Below, piece by piece: positions 35,690-43,932 of a DNA stretch of 64,000 nucleotides; position 1 is the stretch's first letter, and each line of letters starts with the position of its first letter. The notes below the pieces were generated by a model. The model was not told the DNA's origin. It searched no databases and worked only from the letters and a program-made list of their open reading frames with translations. Position numbers and translations under genes: made by a program. Source of the stretch: CAZTAR01 sp043813895 (GTDB taxonomy: Bacteria > Planctomycetota > Phycisphaerae > UBA1845 > UTPLA1); NCBI GenBank assembly GCA_043813895.1, contig JBDRKQ010000101.1, positions 1-64,000 of the forward strand, read 5' to 3'.

Positions 35690-35930
35690 CCGCCGTACAA
35701 GTTTGGCACGCAAACCGTCCCGAAGGGACGAGGGATCGTAGCCAGAAGCGCAAACCCCTGGAATGCGAGGGGGTGCGCGAGCATGGGCCCCGGTGGGGCG
35801 ACAGAAGCACCCGTTGTGCCGCAACTCATCCACCGCCCCGCTGGGGCGGGATGTTGGTTTGTGTGGCCCGCAACCACGGGTTTCGCTGCGTTGCACCCGT
35901 GGCTTCTATGAACGCCCGTTGCGTGTCAAG
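35690..35930. repeat. larger imperfect repeat-like region between pyrC and the M48 gene
   Basis: The region has several imperfect inverted pairs (CCCCGGTGGGGCG with CGCCCCGCTGGGGCGGG; AACCACGGG with CCCGTGG; CGTAGCCAGAAGCGCAAACC style units). Frames are open but read as low-complexity Gly/Pro/Ala/Trp peptides. It looks like a degenerate member of an interspersed repeat; no other copy is in the window. The rest of 35931-36178 holds no gene. Confidence 0.4.
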
Positions 35931-36178
35931 CGTTTTTTCGGGGACGACCAGCGATCTCACTCTTCCATCCGAGCCGCCCGAGCCTGGGCGGTTATTCCAC
36001 TCGCTGAATCTCCGTCCCAAATTGCCTGCGCGCCGTCCCATCTTCGACTGCGCGCACAAACGGCGCCGGCACGGGCGTCCGGGAATGGCCCCATCCTCCC
36101 AATGTCCGGTAACTGCTTGACACATCAGAAGTTGTATTCGACATTTCGAGCAGATCATCGCCATTGGGGGGCAAGACC

Positions 36179-36901
36179 ATGCGGGGCATGGCGATTGGAG
36201 TGGCAATCCTCCTTGCTGCCGGCTGCCACGCGGGCGAACGCGGCCGGATTGGATTGAGCGTCGCAGATGTGAGTGAGGCCGAGGCACTGGCCGGCGCCTG
36301 GGCCGCGCCTGGGCTGGAGCACCGCTACGGCGGCATCGTTTCGATCCCACAAGCCGAAACACGGATGCGTCGCATCGGCACCCAGCTAGCCGGGGTAGAG
36401 GGTCGGCTGGAGGGGGATTACAAATTCGCCATCCTGGCGTCGGAAGCTCCGAATGCCTTCTCACTCCCGGGCGGCCGTATCTACGTTACGCGGGGGCTCT
36501 ACGAATGCCTCGACGATGACCGCACCCTTGCAGCCGTGCTGGCCCACGAGATGGCGCACATCGAAGCCAAAGACAGTCTCAAGCCTCGATGCCGTGACCG
36601 CGACGAGGCTTTGCAGCGGGAGATTGCCGCCGACCTCCGCGGATGCGCGTTCCTCATGAATGCCGGTTACGAAGCGGCCGATCTTGTTGCCCTTGTCAAT
36701 CAGCTTGATGATGCGATGCCTACGGGCTGGTCCGACGCGCGCTGTCGAAGTCTGTGCGCCGCGCACCCGGAAGCGGCTGGTGCATCGCTTGGCATACGCA
36801 AACGGATCGCCGAATCAATCGGGGGCCACATATGGGCAAGCATCACGCCCCCGGGCAAGTGGCTGCTACTCGCCTTGCAGGTTCGCCTCTCGGTGTGCTG
36901 A
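36179..36901 (+). CDS. small M48-family lipoprotein metalloprotease
   Basis: 240 residues. The start at 36179 gives a lipoprotein signal (VAILLAAGC, lipid on Cys16). The protease site HEMAH (123-127) and a downstream Glu (about 148 in LQREIAAD) complete the zinc site of M48 peptidases; NAFSLPGGRIYVTRGL before it is the family's conserved stretch. It resembles a minimal BepA/LoiP-type envelope protease without TPR repeats, so it may clear misfolded outer-membrane proteins. It stands alone. Confidence 0.85.
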   Translation: MRGMAIGVAILLAAGCHAGERGRIGLSVADVSEAEALAGAWAAPGLEHRYGGIVSIPQAETRMRRIGTQLAGVEGRLEGDYKFAILASEAPNAFSLPGGRIYVTRGLYECLDDDRTLAAVLAHEMAHIEAKDSLKPRCRDRDEALQREIAADLRGCAFLMNAGYEAADLVALVNQLDDAMPTGWSDARCRSLCAAHPEAAGASLGIRKRIAESIGGHIWASITPPGKWLLLALQVRLSVC

Positions 36902-36947
36902 AGGAGGCTGCAACATCGAATGCAGCGTCGCCCCCCCGTGGCCGACG

Positions 36948-37000
36948 ATCAGAGCCGCGCGCGTCAGCAAGCGGTCAATGCGCGATCAGAAGAGCCGCGC
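36948..37000. repeat. repeat family D, inverted copy
   Basis: GATCAGAGCCGCGCGCGTCA then GCAAGCGGTCAATGCGC, the reverse complement of the units at 9412-9486, followed by a partial second unit. Confidence 0.7.
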
Positions 37001-37003
37001 GCA

Positions 37004-37076
37004 GGGTGCCACTGGCAGCTTGTCTGCCAGTGCGGAGTCGGTGGTTACACTGGCGGACAAGCCGCCAGTGGCACCC
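37004..37076. repeat. composite palindrome, two family A copies head to head
   Basis: GGGTGCCACTGGCAGCTTG (37004 on) and its inverted partner ending GCCGCCAGTGGCACCC at 37076 flank a 15-base spacer. Each half is itself a hairpin. Confidence 0.75.
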
Positions 37077-37116
37077 ACATACGTTGGCAAACCGTCATTT
37101 GAGCCGCGACGAAACG

Positions 37117-37734
37117 CTAGTCATCGCCCTCAGGCCACGTCTGCTCGGCGCATCCTGTAAGGTGGTTTGCCAGACGCGCCCAGGCGAACAGCAAGTCGCC
37201 CAGCCGATTCAAGTAGATGAGAACCTGAGGGTCGATCGTCTCTCGCGGGGTGCCACTGGCAGCTTGTCTGCCAGTGCATGCACGCGCAAGTGTGACGACG
37301 CGCCGCTCGGCCCTGCGACAGGCGGCCCTGCAAACGTGGAGATGGGCGGCGAGACGATTTCCCCCCGGCAAGATGAACCGCTTGAGCGGCGGCACGAGTG
37401 TATCCGCTTCGTCGATCCACGATTCCAGCCGCGAGATTCGATCTGACGGAATTGCGGGAGTTTTCTTCTGCTTTCTGCCTGGCGTTGTCGGTCTCGCAAG
37501 TTCGGCGCCGATCTCAAAGAGTTGGCCCTGGATGACTCGCAGGCGGTCACGGAGCGCCTCCTGTTCGGTCGTGTCACTCGAGCCATCGAGGAGGCTGGCG
37601 GCCACGCCCAGCTGGGCATTCAATTCGTCCACCGTACCGTAGGCCTCGACGCGCGCATCATCCTTAGGCACGCGGCCCCCACCGAGAAGCCCCGTCTTGC
37701 CGTCGTCGCCTTTTCGTGTGTACAGCTTGGCCAC
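37117..37734 (-). CDS. cob(I)alamin adenosyltransferase, PduO/MMAB type
   Basis: About 205 residues from the GTG at 37734, which has AGGAG eight bases upstream and gives the usual start VAKLYTRKGDDGKTGLLGGG. An ATG at 37800 is the alternative. It adenosylates cobalamin with ATP to make adenosylcobalamin, the cofactor of the methylmalonyl-CoA mutase coded at 50-54 kb. Seen: the N-terminal ATP site, RLRVIQGQLFEIGAELA, the ESWID and FILPGG motifs, RAACRRAERRVV and YLNRLGDLLFAWAR at the end. Between the last two, a family A palindrome adds CTGRQAASGTPRE in frame. Confidence 0.9.
   Translation of the reverse strand: MAKLYTRKGDDGKTGLLGGGRVPKDDARVEAYGTVDELNAQLGVAASLLDGSSDTTEQEALRDRLRVIQGQLFEIGAELARPTTPGRKQKKTPAIPSDRISRLESWIDEADTLVPPLKRFILPGGNRLAAHLHVCRAACRRAERRVVTLARACTGRQAASGTPRETIDPQVLIYLNRLGDLLFAWARLANHLTGCAEQTWPEGDD
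37247..37276. repeat. family A palindrome inside the adenosyltransferase gene
   Basis: GGGGTGCCACTGGCAGCTTG and TCTGCCAGTG, the same sequence as the first half of 37004-37076, lies inside a conserved coding region and keeps the frame. Confidence 0.8.
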
Positions 37735-38067
37735 GTCGCAGGCTCCTGCTTCTCCCTTAACGTCAATGATTAGGGTAGAGCAGAGATTCTCTTTGCTCAT
37801 TCGCCGCGACAAAGTGGAACTTTGTCGTGCCCGCACCCAGAAGAGGCGAGCGTGACAGCGTACTACTCTATGGCGCAAGAGCATACCGTAAACCCGGCAG
37901 GCCGACACGCGCTCCGGCGGACATTTCTCAGCGTCCGTGCCCCTGGGCGGCTTGGCTGCGACGCGCACTCACGCACAGAGGGCCGCACATCGCGTTCGAC
38001 GGCGGCCCTCCATACTATCAAGCTGAGTTTTCAGGCGCCCGAAGGCTTGTCGGGCGAGTCCGCCGTA

Positions 38068-39975
38068 TCAGTCGTCGTCTTCATCGTCGTCGTCATCATC
38101 GTCGGCGTCGTCGTCAGCTTCATCGTCACCTTTGTCTTCGTCTTCGTCTTCGTCGAAGTCGTCCATCATGGCGTTCATCTGCTTGTCAGCGAACGCTTTA
38201 ATCGCCTTGATGAGCTTGGTCGTGACGAGGATCTTCACTTCCGTCGTCGGCCCGAGTTGGGCGCCGGCGAACACGATCGGCGAGTCGACGGTCGGAATGT
38301 CATAGTTGAACTCCGCTTCCTCTCCGAGCGTTTTGGCAACCGCCTTGATCGCGTGGCCCAGGTTGTCCAGGGCGATGTAGCCTTCCGAAGACCGCGAACT
38401 GGGGATGTGAGCGGCCACGGACTGAATCCCGGGATCCTTGTTCAGGCCGCCGCCGGATTTCAGGTTGTCGCAAACCGCCTCGAAGCGGTCCTTGCCCCCG
38501 CCCAGCGTGATGACGAAGTTCTTGCCGTCGGCAGCACCGAACCGGAGGACCACGTCCTTGCCCAATACCTTTTGGATGAGCTTCAGGTCGTCCTCTTCGA
38601 TTGAGAGCAGATCGGCGAAACCGGCCAGCTTCACTGCCACTGTGTCGACCTTCTTCCCGCCGATCGTCTCGGCATCCGGCGTGTGGACGATGTTCTCCTT
38701 GAATGTCGCGAGGTCTTCGTCGGGCTCCTTCTCCTCGGTCCCTTCGACCATCTTCCAGAGCAGCCCGTAGAGCTTCCGGATTCCATCAACGTATTCCTTC
38801 GGCGACGACTTCGGCTGAGTCACGATCGTCACGCCGAACATGCCTTCCTTGCCATCCGGGAGGAAGCTGATGCTCATGGCCGTGGGGCCGCCCTGCTTAG
38901 CCATGTCCATGACCTCGGATTCCAATTCCTTGGCCGCTTCCTCGTTGAGACCCTCGATCCCCACTGTCGTGAGCATCTGAGACAACCCGTGAGGATTGCT
39001 GAACTTTTCGGAATGCTTGCTGTAGCCGCCCGTCGTTCCCATCGCGAAGATGTATTTTTCCTTCGGCAGGAGGGCGAGCAAGGACTCGTCGGAGTTCTTC
39101 GTTTCCCTGAGCCACTTCTCGAGGTCGCTGTCCTTCTTGGGTGTAAAAAGCAGCGAGAGGGAGACGCCGGCCTCCTCGAGGCGGAAGCCGAGATCGAAGG
39201 CCGCGACTTCGTTGAGCATCTTGATGAACTTCTCGATGTTCTCGCCCTCGGGATCTGTTTGCGCGGTGAGCGCTTTCAGCATCGGAAGGAACATGTCCTT
39301 GTAGGCGTCGACAATCGTTCCCAGAGAGATGCTAACGAAGAGGTCGCTCCGGCCGACGGCCGCCAGCCGTGCTTCCGTGATGCCTTCTGCCGCGCTCTTC
39401 TTGGATTCGAGGACCTTCTCGATGCAGTCCTGCTTGGCACAGAGCACGACGTACTTACCCTTCGCAGCGGCATAGGCGGGATTGCCCATGATCGCTATCT
39501 TGGTGACACCCTTCTTCATCTCCGGCGAGTCGTCTTCGTCTTTCTTCTCTGCAGCGGCGCCCTCCGCCTCCGGCGCTGCGGGCGGCGTAAGCTTCTCCAG
39601 GAACGCCTTGGAATCCGTCACCGGCACCAGCAGGACGCCGGCTTCACCCGGATTCTGCATACTGCCGTATTCATTGACGTCCATGATGACCATGCACAGC
39701 GGCCTGGTCATGTCGAGGGTGTCGCCGAGGTTCAACATCGCCAGCGCCATGGGCGTGATCGGCGTCGGATACTCCAACCCGAACAGCCCCTTGATCTCGG
39801 CTGCCTTCTGATCGATGTTGTTAAGCGATTTGATGTAGACAAAGCCCCAGGCGTCTTCCGGCACGAGCTTGAGAAGGTCCGTGGAGGGATCCGCCATGGC
39901 CGACGGCGTCAGTGTGAGCCCGGCTACAACGGCGATCAGCGTTGCGTATCCGGCGAGTCTTCGGTGAAGTAACAT
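38068..39975 (-). CDS. exported DUF3352-like protein with a long Asp/Glu tail
   Basis: 635 residues. AAGGAG lies nine bases before the ATG at 39975; a signal peptide follows (LIAVVAGLTLTPSAMA). The mature protein begins DLLKLVPEDAWGFVYIKSLNNID, the style of planctomycete DUF3352-type proteins of unknown function, and contains several LG/FVS-strand repeats. The last 35 or so residues are almost only Asp and Glu, which may bind cations. It has a good promoter. The downstream half of the neighbour at 40177 has the same beginning pattern, so the two may be distant paralogues. Confidence 0.7.
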   Translation of the reverse strand: MLLHRRLAGYATLIAVVAGLTLTPSAMADPSTDLLKLVPEDAWGFVYIKSLNNIDQKAAEIKGLFGLEYPTPITPMALAMLNLGDTLDMTRPLCMVIMDVNEYGSMQNPGEAGVLLVPVTDSKAFLEKLTPPAAPEAEGAAAEKKDEDDSPEMKKGVTKIAIMGNPAYAAAKGKYVVLCAKQDCIEKVLESKKSAAEGITEARLAAVGRSDLFVSISLGTIVDAYKDMFLPMLKALTAQTDPEGENIEKFIKMLNEVAAFDLGFRLEEAGVSLSLLFTPKKDSDLEKWLRETKNSDESLLALLPKEKYIFAMGTTGGYSKHSEKFSNPHGLSQMLTTVGIEGLNEEAAKELESEVMDMAKQGGPTAMSISFLPDGKEGMFGVTIVTQPKSSPKEYVDGIRKLYGLLWKMVEGTEEKEPDEDLATFKENIVHTPDAETIGGKKVDTVAVKLAGFADLLSIEEDDLKLIQKVLGKDVVLRFGAADGKNFVITLGGGKDRFEAVCDNLKSGGGLNKDPGIQSVAAHIPSSRSSEGYIALDNLGHAIKAVAKTLGEEAEFNYDIPTVDSPIVFAGAQLGPTTEVKILVTTKLIKAIKAFADKQMNAMMDDFDEDEDEDKGDDEADDDADDDDDDDEDDD

Positions 39976-40053
39976 CTTGATTGGCTCCTTAACTCTGGTT
40001 TCTTGTGTGTTGTGCGCAATTCCCGGACTGTAATCCGGTACTTGGGGAACTTG

Positions 40054-40082
40054 GGTATAGGGCGGGAGGCCGCTCCCGTCAA
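40054..40082 (-). promoter_or_regulatory. sigma70-like promoter of the acidic-tail protein gene
   Basis: On the minus strand TTGACG (40077-40082) and TATACC (40054-40059) are 17 bases apart. The leader before the ATG would be about 70 bases. Confidence 0.6.
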
Positions 40083-40176
40083 GCAGGCCCCACGGTTGTC
40101 TCCTCTCAGCCTACGAATCGGCAAGGCTCGTGGAAAACCCGGGAACCCATGCCGAAAGCATGACCCAATGCATGAC

Positions 40177-41982
40177 TCAATGCACGACTCCTTGCAGCTT
40201 GGGTACCAACTGCTTGATTAACTCGGAAGCACGGACCGCGTCATCGCCTTCAATGGTCAGGTGGCCCTTGATTGCGGTGGGCGTAAGCACACATGCCCAG
40301 CCCAGCATCGGCCCCGGCGATGGCGGGGGCTCCAAAGAGCCCGCCGGTCCTTCCGATTTCGACGCGCCGGGCGCCCCGTCAGTCATCTGAGGACTTACCT
40401 GCATGAGGTACGGCGCCGCGGCCAGGCATCGCCCTACGTCCACGATGATCAACAGGTGGGGATCGGGCGGCAGCCCTTTTCGCATCCGCTGAACGAGCGG
40501 ATCATCGCCGATTGTGGCCGCGTCCGAACCAGGCGGCACGAAGTCGAAAACAGAACTCGTCCGGGGCGCAGCCAAAACGTGTACCGCATGGTGCTTGCCC
40601 AAGACGGCCTGTTGAAGCCGGGCGTCCTCGCCGTAGAACCAGATCATCTGCTGTCGCGTGACGTCGTTCATCTGATCGAGATTGAAGGGTGTTTCGTAGT
40701 ACGTTCTGCCGTTCTTCTCGATGCGGGCCATCTTTCCCCAGTAGGGTCCGCTCATGAAATCCGCCAACGCGCCAGCGGCATTCTTCTGAATGAAGCGGAG
40801 TTGCTCGCCGGCCTCTTCGGCGTCCTCCACGACATACCCGCCCATTGCGCTGAGCGGCAGCAAACGGTGTGGCGCCGAGCACATCATGAAGTAGGAGCCC
40901 CGCATCTGGTCGTGTAACGCCTCAGTCCGGTCGGAGACCTTCCGTCTTAAGCGCGGAGCAATGCGGCCGGACTCCTCTGCCCGCTCCAGGAGGAACTTGC
41001 TCAATCGAGAAGCGAGTGAATTCTTGCCGTCGTTTTGCCAATCGGACGTGCCGAACACGAAGAACGGCTGCTTGGGCAGGACGTCCCAGGGGCCGACACC
41101 GTTGCGTTTGACACGGCCCAGGTAGTCGGCCACCGAACCATCCGGCCTGAAAGCATGGTAATGCGTGATGTGGAAGGCGTCCCCGTCGTAGGCGATCCCG
41201 AGGCTCATGGAGTCCATTTCAGCCAGGACCGTTCGCAGGCCGGTGCCGACCCAATCGAACGTCTGCGTGCTGGCTTCGATGAGCGCCGGTTCCTGCTTCG
41301 CGGCGGCCTGGAACTTCATCACGTTGATTGCCAACAAGGCGACGACGTTCATCTTGTCGCGCCACTGTGCCATCGGCAGGTGCAGGAAGATGTCATTCTG
41401 TGCGAACATCGCCCGTTGCTCGTCGTCCAGCGATGCGGCCAACGACGCAGACTGATTCACGCGTTGCACGGCACGCATCGACCTTCGCTTGCCGCTAATG
41501 AAGACCCTGCCATCCCGCGTCATGACGTAGTATTTGCTGCCGGCCTGTTCGATTCTCCGGATCCTGCCGTCTTGATTCCCGACAAGCTCCGCGTAATGGG
41601 CGTAATCCCGGGGCGTGAAGGCCAAAAGGGTTGATGTCTCGCTGAAGTCCGTTGTTCTGAGGAACCCAAAGTCCGGTTTGATCAGAATGAACACGACGGG
41701 CTTGGAAGTGTCCCAGGTGCCGGGCTCACAATCCAGGGCTTCTTCCACGAGCCCCACGTTCAGGCCGGAGAAACCCGCGCGATGGCTCCCGAGGAACTTG
41801 CAGAGTTCGTCGCAACTCGCGTCCAGGTCGTGAAGGGCGAGCACGCCGGCGACATCCGCCGGGATCATCGACAGCAAGTCGGACGCAAGCAGTCGCCCAC
41901 CGCGGCCCGCCGTGCAGATCGCAAGCCATGCGCAACACAGCCACGGCAACGTGCGTAACATCGAATGGCAACGAATCGACAT
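40177..41982 (-). CDS. exported protein of unknown function, DUF3352-like
   Basis: 601 residues from the ATG at 41982; a later ATG at 41961 is possible and no ribosome site is strong. A signal peptide is likely (LRTLPWLCCAWLAICTAG). The mature start DLLSMIPADVAGVLALHDLD parallels DLLKLVPEDAWGFVYIKSLN of the next gene. No catalytic motif was recognised. The pairing of two such genes on one strand suggests a shared, unknown envelope role. Confidence 0.65.
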   Translation of the reverse strand: MSIRCHSMLRTLPWLCCAWLAICTAGRGGRLLASDLLSMIPADVAGVLALHDLDASCDELCKFLGSHRAGFSGLNVGLVEEALDCEPGTWDTSKPVVFILIKPDFGFLRTTDFSETSTLLAFTPRDYAHYAELVGNQDGRIRRIEQAGSKYYVMTRDGRVFISGKRRSMRAVQRVNQSASLAASLDDEQRAMFAQNDIFLHLPMAQWRDKMNVVALLAINVMKFQAAAKQEPALIEASTQTFDWVGTGLRTVLAEMDSMSLGIAYDGDAFHITHYHAFRPDGSVADYLGRVKRNGVGPWDVLPKQPFFVFGTSDWQNDGKNSLASRLSKFLLERAEESGRIAPRLRRKVSDRTEALHDQMRGSYFMMCSAPHRLLPLSAMGGYVVEDAEEAGEQLRFIQKNAAGALADFMSGPYWGKMARIEKNGRTYYETPFNLDQMNDVTRQQMIWFYGEDARLQQAVLGKHHAVHVLAAPRTSSVFDFVPPGSDAATIGDDPLVQRMRKGLPPDPHLLIIVDVGRCLAAAPYLMQVSPQMTDGAPGASKSEGPAGSLEPPPSPGPMLGWACVLTPTAIKGHLTIEGDDAVRASELIKQLVPKLQGVVH

Positions 41983-42416
41983 CGCGATATCCGTTCTGCT
42001 GCGCGGGACAGGTGCCGAACTCTTCGGCACATCGGGGTCTAACGCGTTTCGGTACTTCAGAAGGGAAAGCGAACGCCCGCCCGAATTGCTTCCCGCACTG
42101 CTTGAAACGGGCGGCACACCCTTGCCTCACGGCAGTTCTCCACCAACCCAGCTCCCACCCACGAACAACTCTCCAGCCACTGCCGCCGAGGGCCGAGAAT
42201 CGGAACCACGTAGTCTAGCCGATCGGGGTATGGGACGAAACGAGCGCGGAGAGCGTTGACGAGCCGAATTGGCGGCAAGCGGGATCGGAGACCGTCAGCG
42301 AGTTCACTCGCGATGCAGTGGCGGGGAGGGCCGCGACCTGCGAGATCACCCCCCCCGGCAAGAAGACCGGCTTGAGACAACCCGGCTCGCTGGGCCGGGG
42401 GGCTCCTGGAACCGGA
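41983..42416. other. intergenic region without a recognised gene
   Basis: 434 bases between two exported-protein genes on the minus strand. It contains no convincing coding frame; a GC-rich inverted pair (CCCGGCTCGCTGGGCCGGG at about 42380) is the only structure noticed and could weakly stop transcription. Confidence 0.35.
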
Positions 42417-43451
42417 TCAGGGCGCGGAAATGTTCCAAGGATCGCCGCGGAGGACAGAGATGAGATCGGCCAGCGCCTGCTCGACCACGGGCTTCTTCGC
42501 CGACAACGCGGACTTCGAGGCGATCAGGTCGCCCACTCGCTGTTCCGGCGCTTCTTGGTTGGAGGCGCGAATCATGTCGCGGACGACATCGTCACCCTTC
42601 TTGATCAGTCTCGCCAGGGTCGGTCGGTATTCCTCGGTGGTGCTCTCGTCGAAGTATCGGTCGATGCCGTGGGCGAGCAGGAAGGCCATGTTCTGGGCGA
42701 GTTCCCGTTGGGTGCCCTTCGAGGCGGAGGGGTAGCAAGCCGCGACGGCCTCGAAACCAGGTTCATCGGCCAGCTCGTTGCGCCCGCCGCTTGCCAGGCG
42801 ACCAATGCGGCGATCGAAGATGGTGTTGAGGGCCTTGCCGGAAGCATCCGCCTCGGCGAAACCAGGAATCTCCGTACAGAAGTTGACTGCCTCATAGATC
42901 TTCTTGAGCACGATTTCGTTTTGCTCGACAGCCCCGGCCTGGCCCAGCGCACGAAGTGCGTCGCGACATTTCCCGGACTCTCCTTTGAGCCTGGAATGCA
43001 GCAACTGAAGACCACGGGCGGCACGATATCGCACGGCCGCGTGTTTCGATTGCAACCCCCGGGTCAATGCCGCACTTGCGTTAGCATTGTCCAACTCGAT
43101 GAGGATGTTCGCGGCATCCAGCGCGGTCGCCAGCGCGTCGCTGCCGGCCAGCGGCCCCAACTCCTCCCCGCAGGCCTCGACATAGGCGTCAAGTCCCGCC
43201 TGGGTGGCATTCGGTGTGCGAGCAGTCTTGATGATCTTGTCTCGCTCACGGGTGCGCCGTTTCGAACTCCCCTCTGCACTTGCGAACGCCTTGACCCGCT
43301 CGGGCACCTCGGCCGCAATCAGCGCGCGGTCCGCGCGCGAAAGCTTGTCCTTCGTAACGATGGCAGCCAGTCTATCTTGTGCCCGGACAGGTGTTGAAAG
43401 CGCGGTCATCGCGAACAACACAACCGTCCAGAAAAGCCATTGTTGCCGCAT
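42417..43451 (-). CDS. exported protein with HEAT-like helical repeats
   Basis: 344 residues from the ATG at 43451. A signal peptide is clear (WLFWTVVLFAMTALSTPVRAQ). The rest is helical; ALTRGLQSKHAAVRYRAARG and the following LQLLHSRL have the HEAT/armadillo repeat pattern, and several more helix pairs follow. Such repeats usually bind other proteins. No enzyme motif is seen. Function unknown. Confidence 0.6.
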   Translation of the reverse strand: MRQQWLFWTVVLFAMTALSTPVRAQDRLAAIVTKDKLSRADRALIAAEVPERVKAFASAEGSSKRRTRERDKIIKTARTPNATQAGLDAYVEACGEELGPLAGSDALATALDAANILIELDNANASAALTRGLQSKHAAVRYRAARGLQLLHSRLKGESGKCRDALRALGQAGAVEQNEIVLKKIYEAVNFCTEIPGFAEADASGKALNTIFDRRIGRLASGGRNELADEPGFEAVAACYPSASKGTQRELAQNMAFLLAHGIDRYFDESTTEEYRPTLARLIKKGDDVVRDMIRASNQEAPEQRVGDLIASKSALSAKKPVVEQALADLISVLRGDPWNISAP

Positions 43452-43800
43452 ATTCGTGACCAAGACCCCCTGAGACAAACACCCGGTCGGCCGGGCCGAC
43501 CGCATTGCGCCATAAGCCCATTGGGGGCGCCACCGGTGCGGGCGGGCGCCGCCTGAGAGACCGTTTCTCTGGTTCAACCGTAGCAGGACGCACAAGAAAG
43601 TGTCAAGGGCAAAACCAGGGGGGCTTCACCACAATCGCGCCACGACGATGGTGGGCGTGTGGCATCGCGCGACACCAAGGTCGCCGCCACTATTATCGCA
43701 CCGCATCGAAGCGCAGTGCGCGTGGCGTGGATCTTGTCCGCTCGCGAGCCCGCCCGAGTGTTCCGTCGCACGTTAAGCGAGGGGTACAGGGGCAAACATC

Positions 43801-43883
43801 GGTGCCACTGGCGGCTCGTCCGCCAGTGAGGCGCACGCAACGTCGAGAAGAAGATACTGGTGGGCAAGCCACCAGTGGCACCC
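43801..43883. repeat. composite palindrome, two family A copies head to head
   Basis: GGTGCCACTGGCGGCTCGTC (43801 on) and the inverted partner ending AAGCCACCAGTGGCACCC at 43883 around a spacer of about 27 bases. The rest of 43452-43932 shows no gene. Confidence 0.75.
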
Positions 43884-43932
43884 ATCAAACCATGTGCGAC
43901 GAAGCGCTTGGGCGACGACCGGTGTCACTGCG

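Noticed and set aside
36948..37276. Clustered short palindromes that could suggest a CRISPR array.
   Set aside because: Units are of several families, inverted rather than direct, with irregular spacing, and no cas gene is present.
38683..39972. Plus-strand frame of 429 codons opposite the acidic-tail protein.
   Set aside because: The minus-strand gene has a signal peptide, ribosome site and promoter; the opposite frame has none.
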